Shown: positions 63,804 to 64,000 of the stretch, one piece after another
Layout: every line of letters begins with the position of its first letter
Position numbering within the stretch: position 1 is the first letter of the stretch
Position numbers and translations under genes: made by a program
Source of the DNA: Deltaproteobacteria bacterium
Lineage (GTDB): Bacteria > Desulfobacterota > Desulfobacteria > Desulfobacterales > UBA5852
Assembly: GCA_020444045.1 (NCBI GenBank)
Contig: JAHLLS010000012.1
Span: 100,477-164,476, forward strand
DNA length: 64,000 nt
Direction: 5' to 3'
Notes under the pieces: model-generated
Told to the model about the DNA's origin: nothing
Seen by the model: the letters and a program-made list of their open reading frames with translations, nothing else
Databases searched by the model: none

Positions 63804-64000
63804 CCGGCAACGGCTCGAAAAAGGCCGCGGGAATTTCGAAGGTGTCTTCGGCCAGACCTATAGGGCGTGGGCTTGTACGCTCTGGCGGAAGGGGTCGAAT
63901 CTCGGCAACGGGCACATTGCGCTTGCACAGCAGAATGGTTTCGCCGTTAGAGTCCACCAACGTGGTGTAAGAGTCGTGATGGTTTAAAAAAGCGGTTGAA
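63800..64000 (-). pseudogene. Phd/VapB-like antitoxin, partial and decayed
   Basis: The frame coming from the window edge reads SYTTLVDSNGETILLCKRN, VPVAEIRPLPPE, RPIGLAEDTFEIP and FEPLPDDLVAV, the C-terminal half of a Phd/YefM-type antitoxin; the DNA-binding N-terminus lies outside the window. The usual stop after DDL is missing and the frame runs on across the toxin remnant, consistent with a fused deletion. Confidence 0.65.

Overview
The window reads as chromosomal DNA of a GC-rich, Gram-negative anaerobe, most likely a member of the Desulfobacterales (Desulfosarcina/Desulfococcus-like). That placement is an inference from gene content: a large beta-oxidation locus, a Pal lipoprotein, NtrC-like and hybrid sensor signalling, intergenic palindromes and the style of the dispersed repeats. 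No rRNA, tRNA, CRISPR array, intact insertion sequence or prophage was seen.

Layout. 1-6 kb: the 3' end of an amidase converges on asd, which carries a candidate attenuator leader. Small proteins, a lipoprotein, a PilZ protein and an HD-GYP protein follow. 6-22.5 kb: a single minus-strand catabolic locus with a TetR regulator at its 5' end. In transcription order it encodes a MaoC-SDR-SCP2 fusion, a fusion of HMG-CoA-synthase-like, Zn-ribbon/OB, SDR and SCP2 domains, an SCP-x-type thiolase, three acyl-CoA dehydrogenases, a nitronate monooxygenase-like flavoprotein, a CaiB/racemase-family enzyme, an enoyl-CoA hydratase, an acyl-CoA synthetase and a small unknown protein. These supply every step for activating and beta-oxidising a branched, alicyclic or steroid-like acid, and the HMG-CoA-synthase-like domain appears to have lost its catalytic residues. 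Palindromic elements separate several of these genes.

22.7-44 kb: mixed housekeeping and accessory genes. They include a GNAT protein, an Smr protein with internal repeats, an HSDL2-like SDR, envelope proteins (including a paralogue of the first lipoprotein and Pal), and a tyrosine recombinase coupled to a 57-residue protein. Next come an Fe-alcohol dehydrogenase overlapping a hybrid histidine kinase, a PLP lyase, topoisomerase IV (parC, parE), an AI-2E family permease, a pseudouridine synthase, a YheT-type hydrolase, and an NhaD antiporter with a PAS domain inserted in a cytoplasmic loop.

44.9-51.1 kb: a FadR/GntR-controlled operon (regulator, GlpD, alkylglycerone-phosphate-synthase-like flavoprotein, FGGY kinase) with two near-identical operator palindromes, one at the promoter and one forming the last codons of the regulator gene. 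52.5-63 kb: an apparent sigma-54-regulated signalling module. It comprises an NtrC-like activator, an SLC13/TrkA_C transporter, two cytidylate-kinase-like proteins (the second with a broken P-loop), a Usp-like protein, a lone receiver, a PEP-synthase-like protein with a novel C-terminus, and a sensor kinase. The window ends in decayed mobile and toxin-antitoxin DNA.
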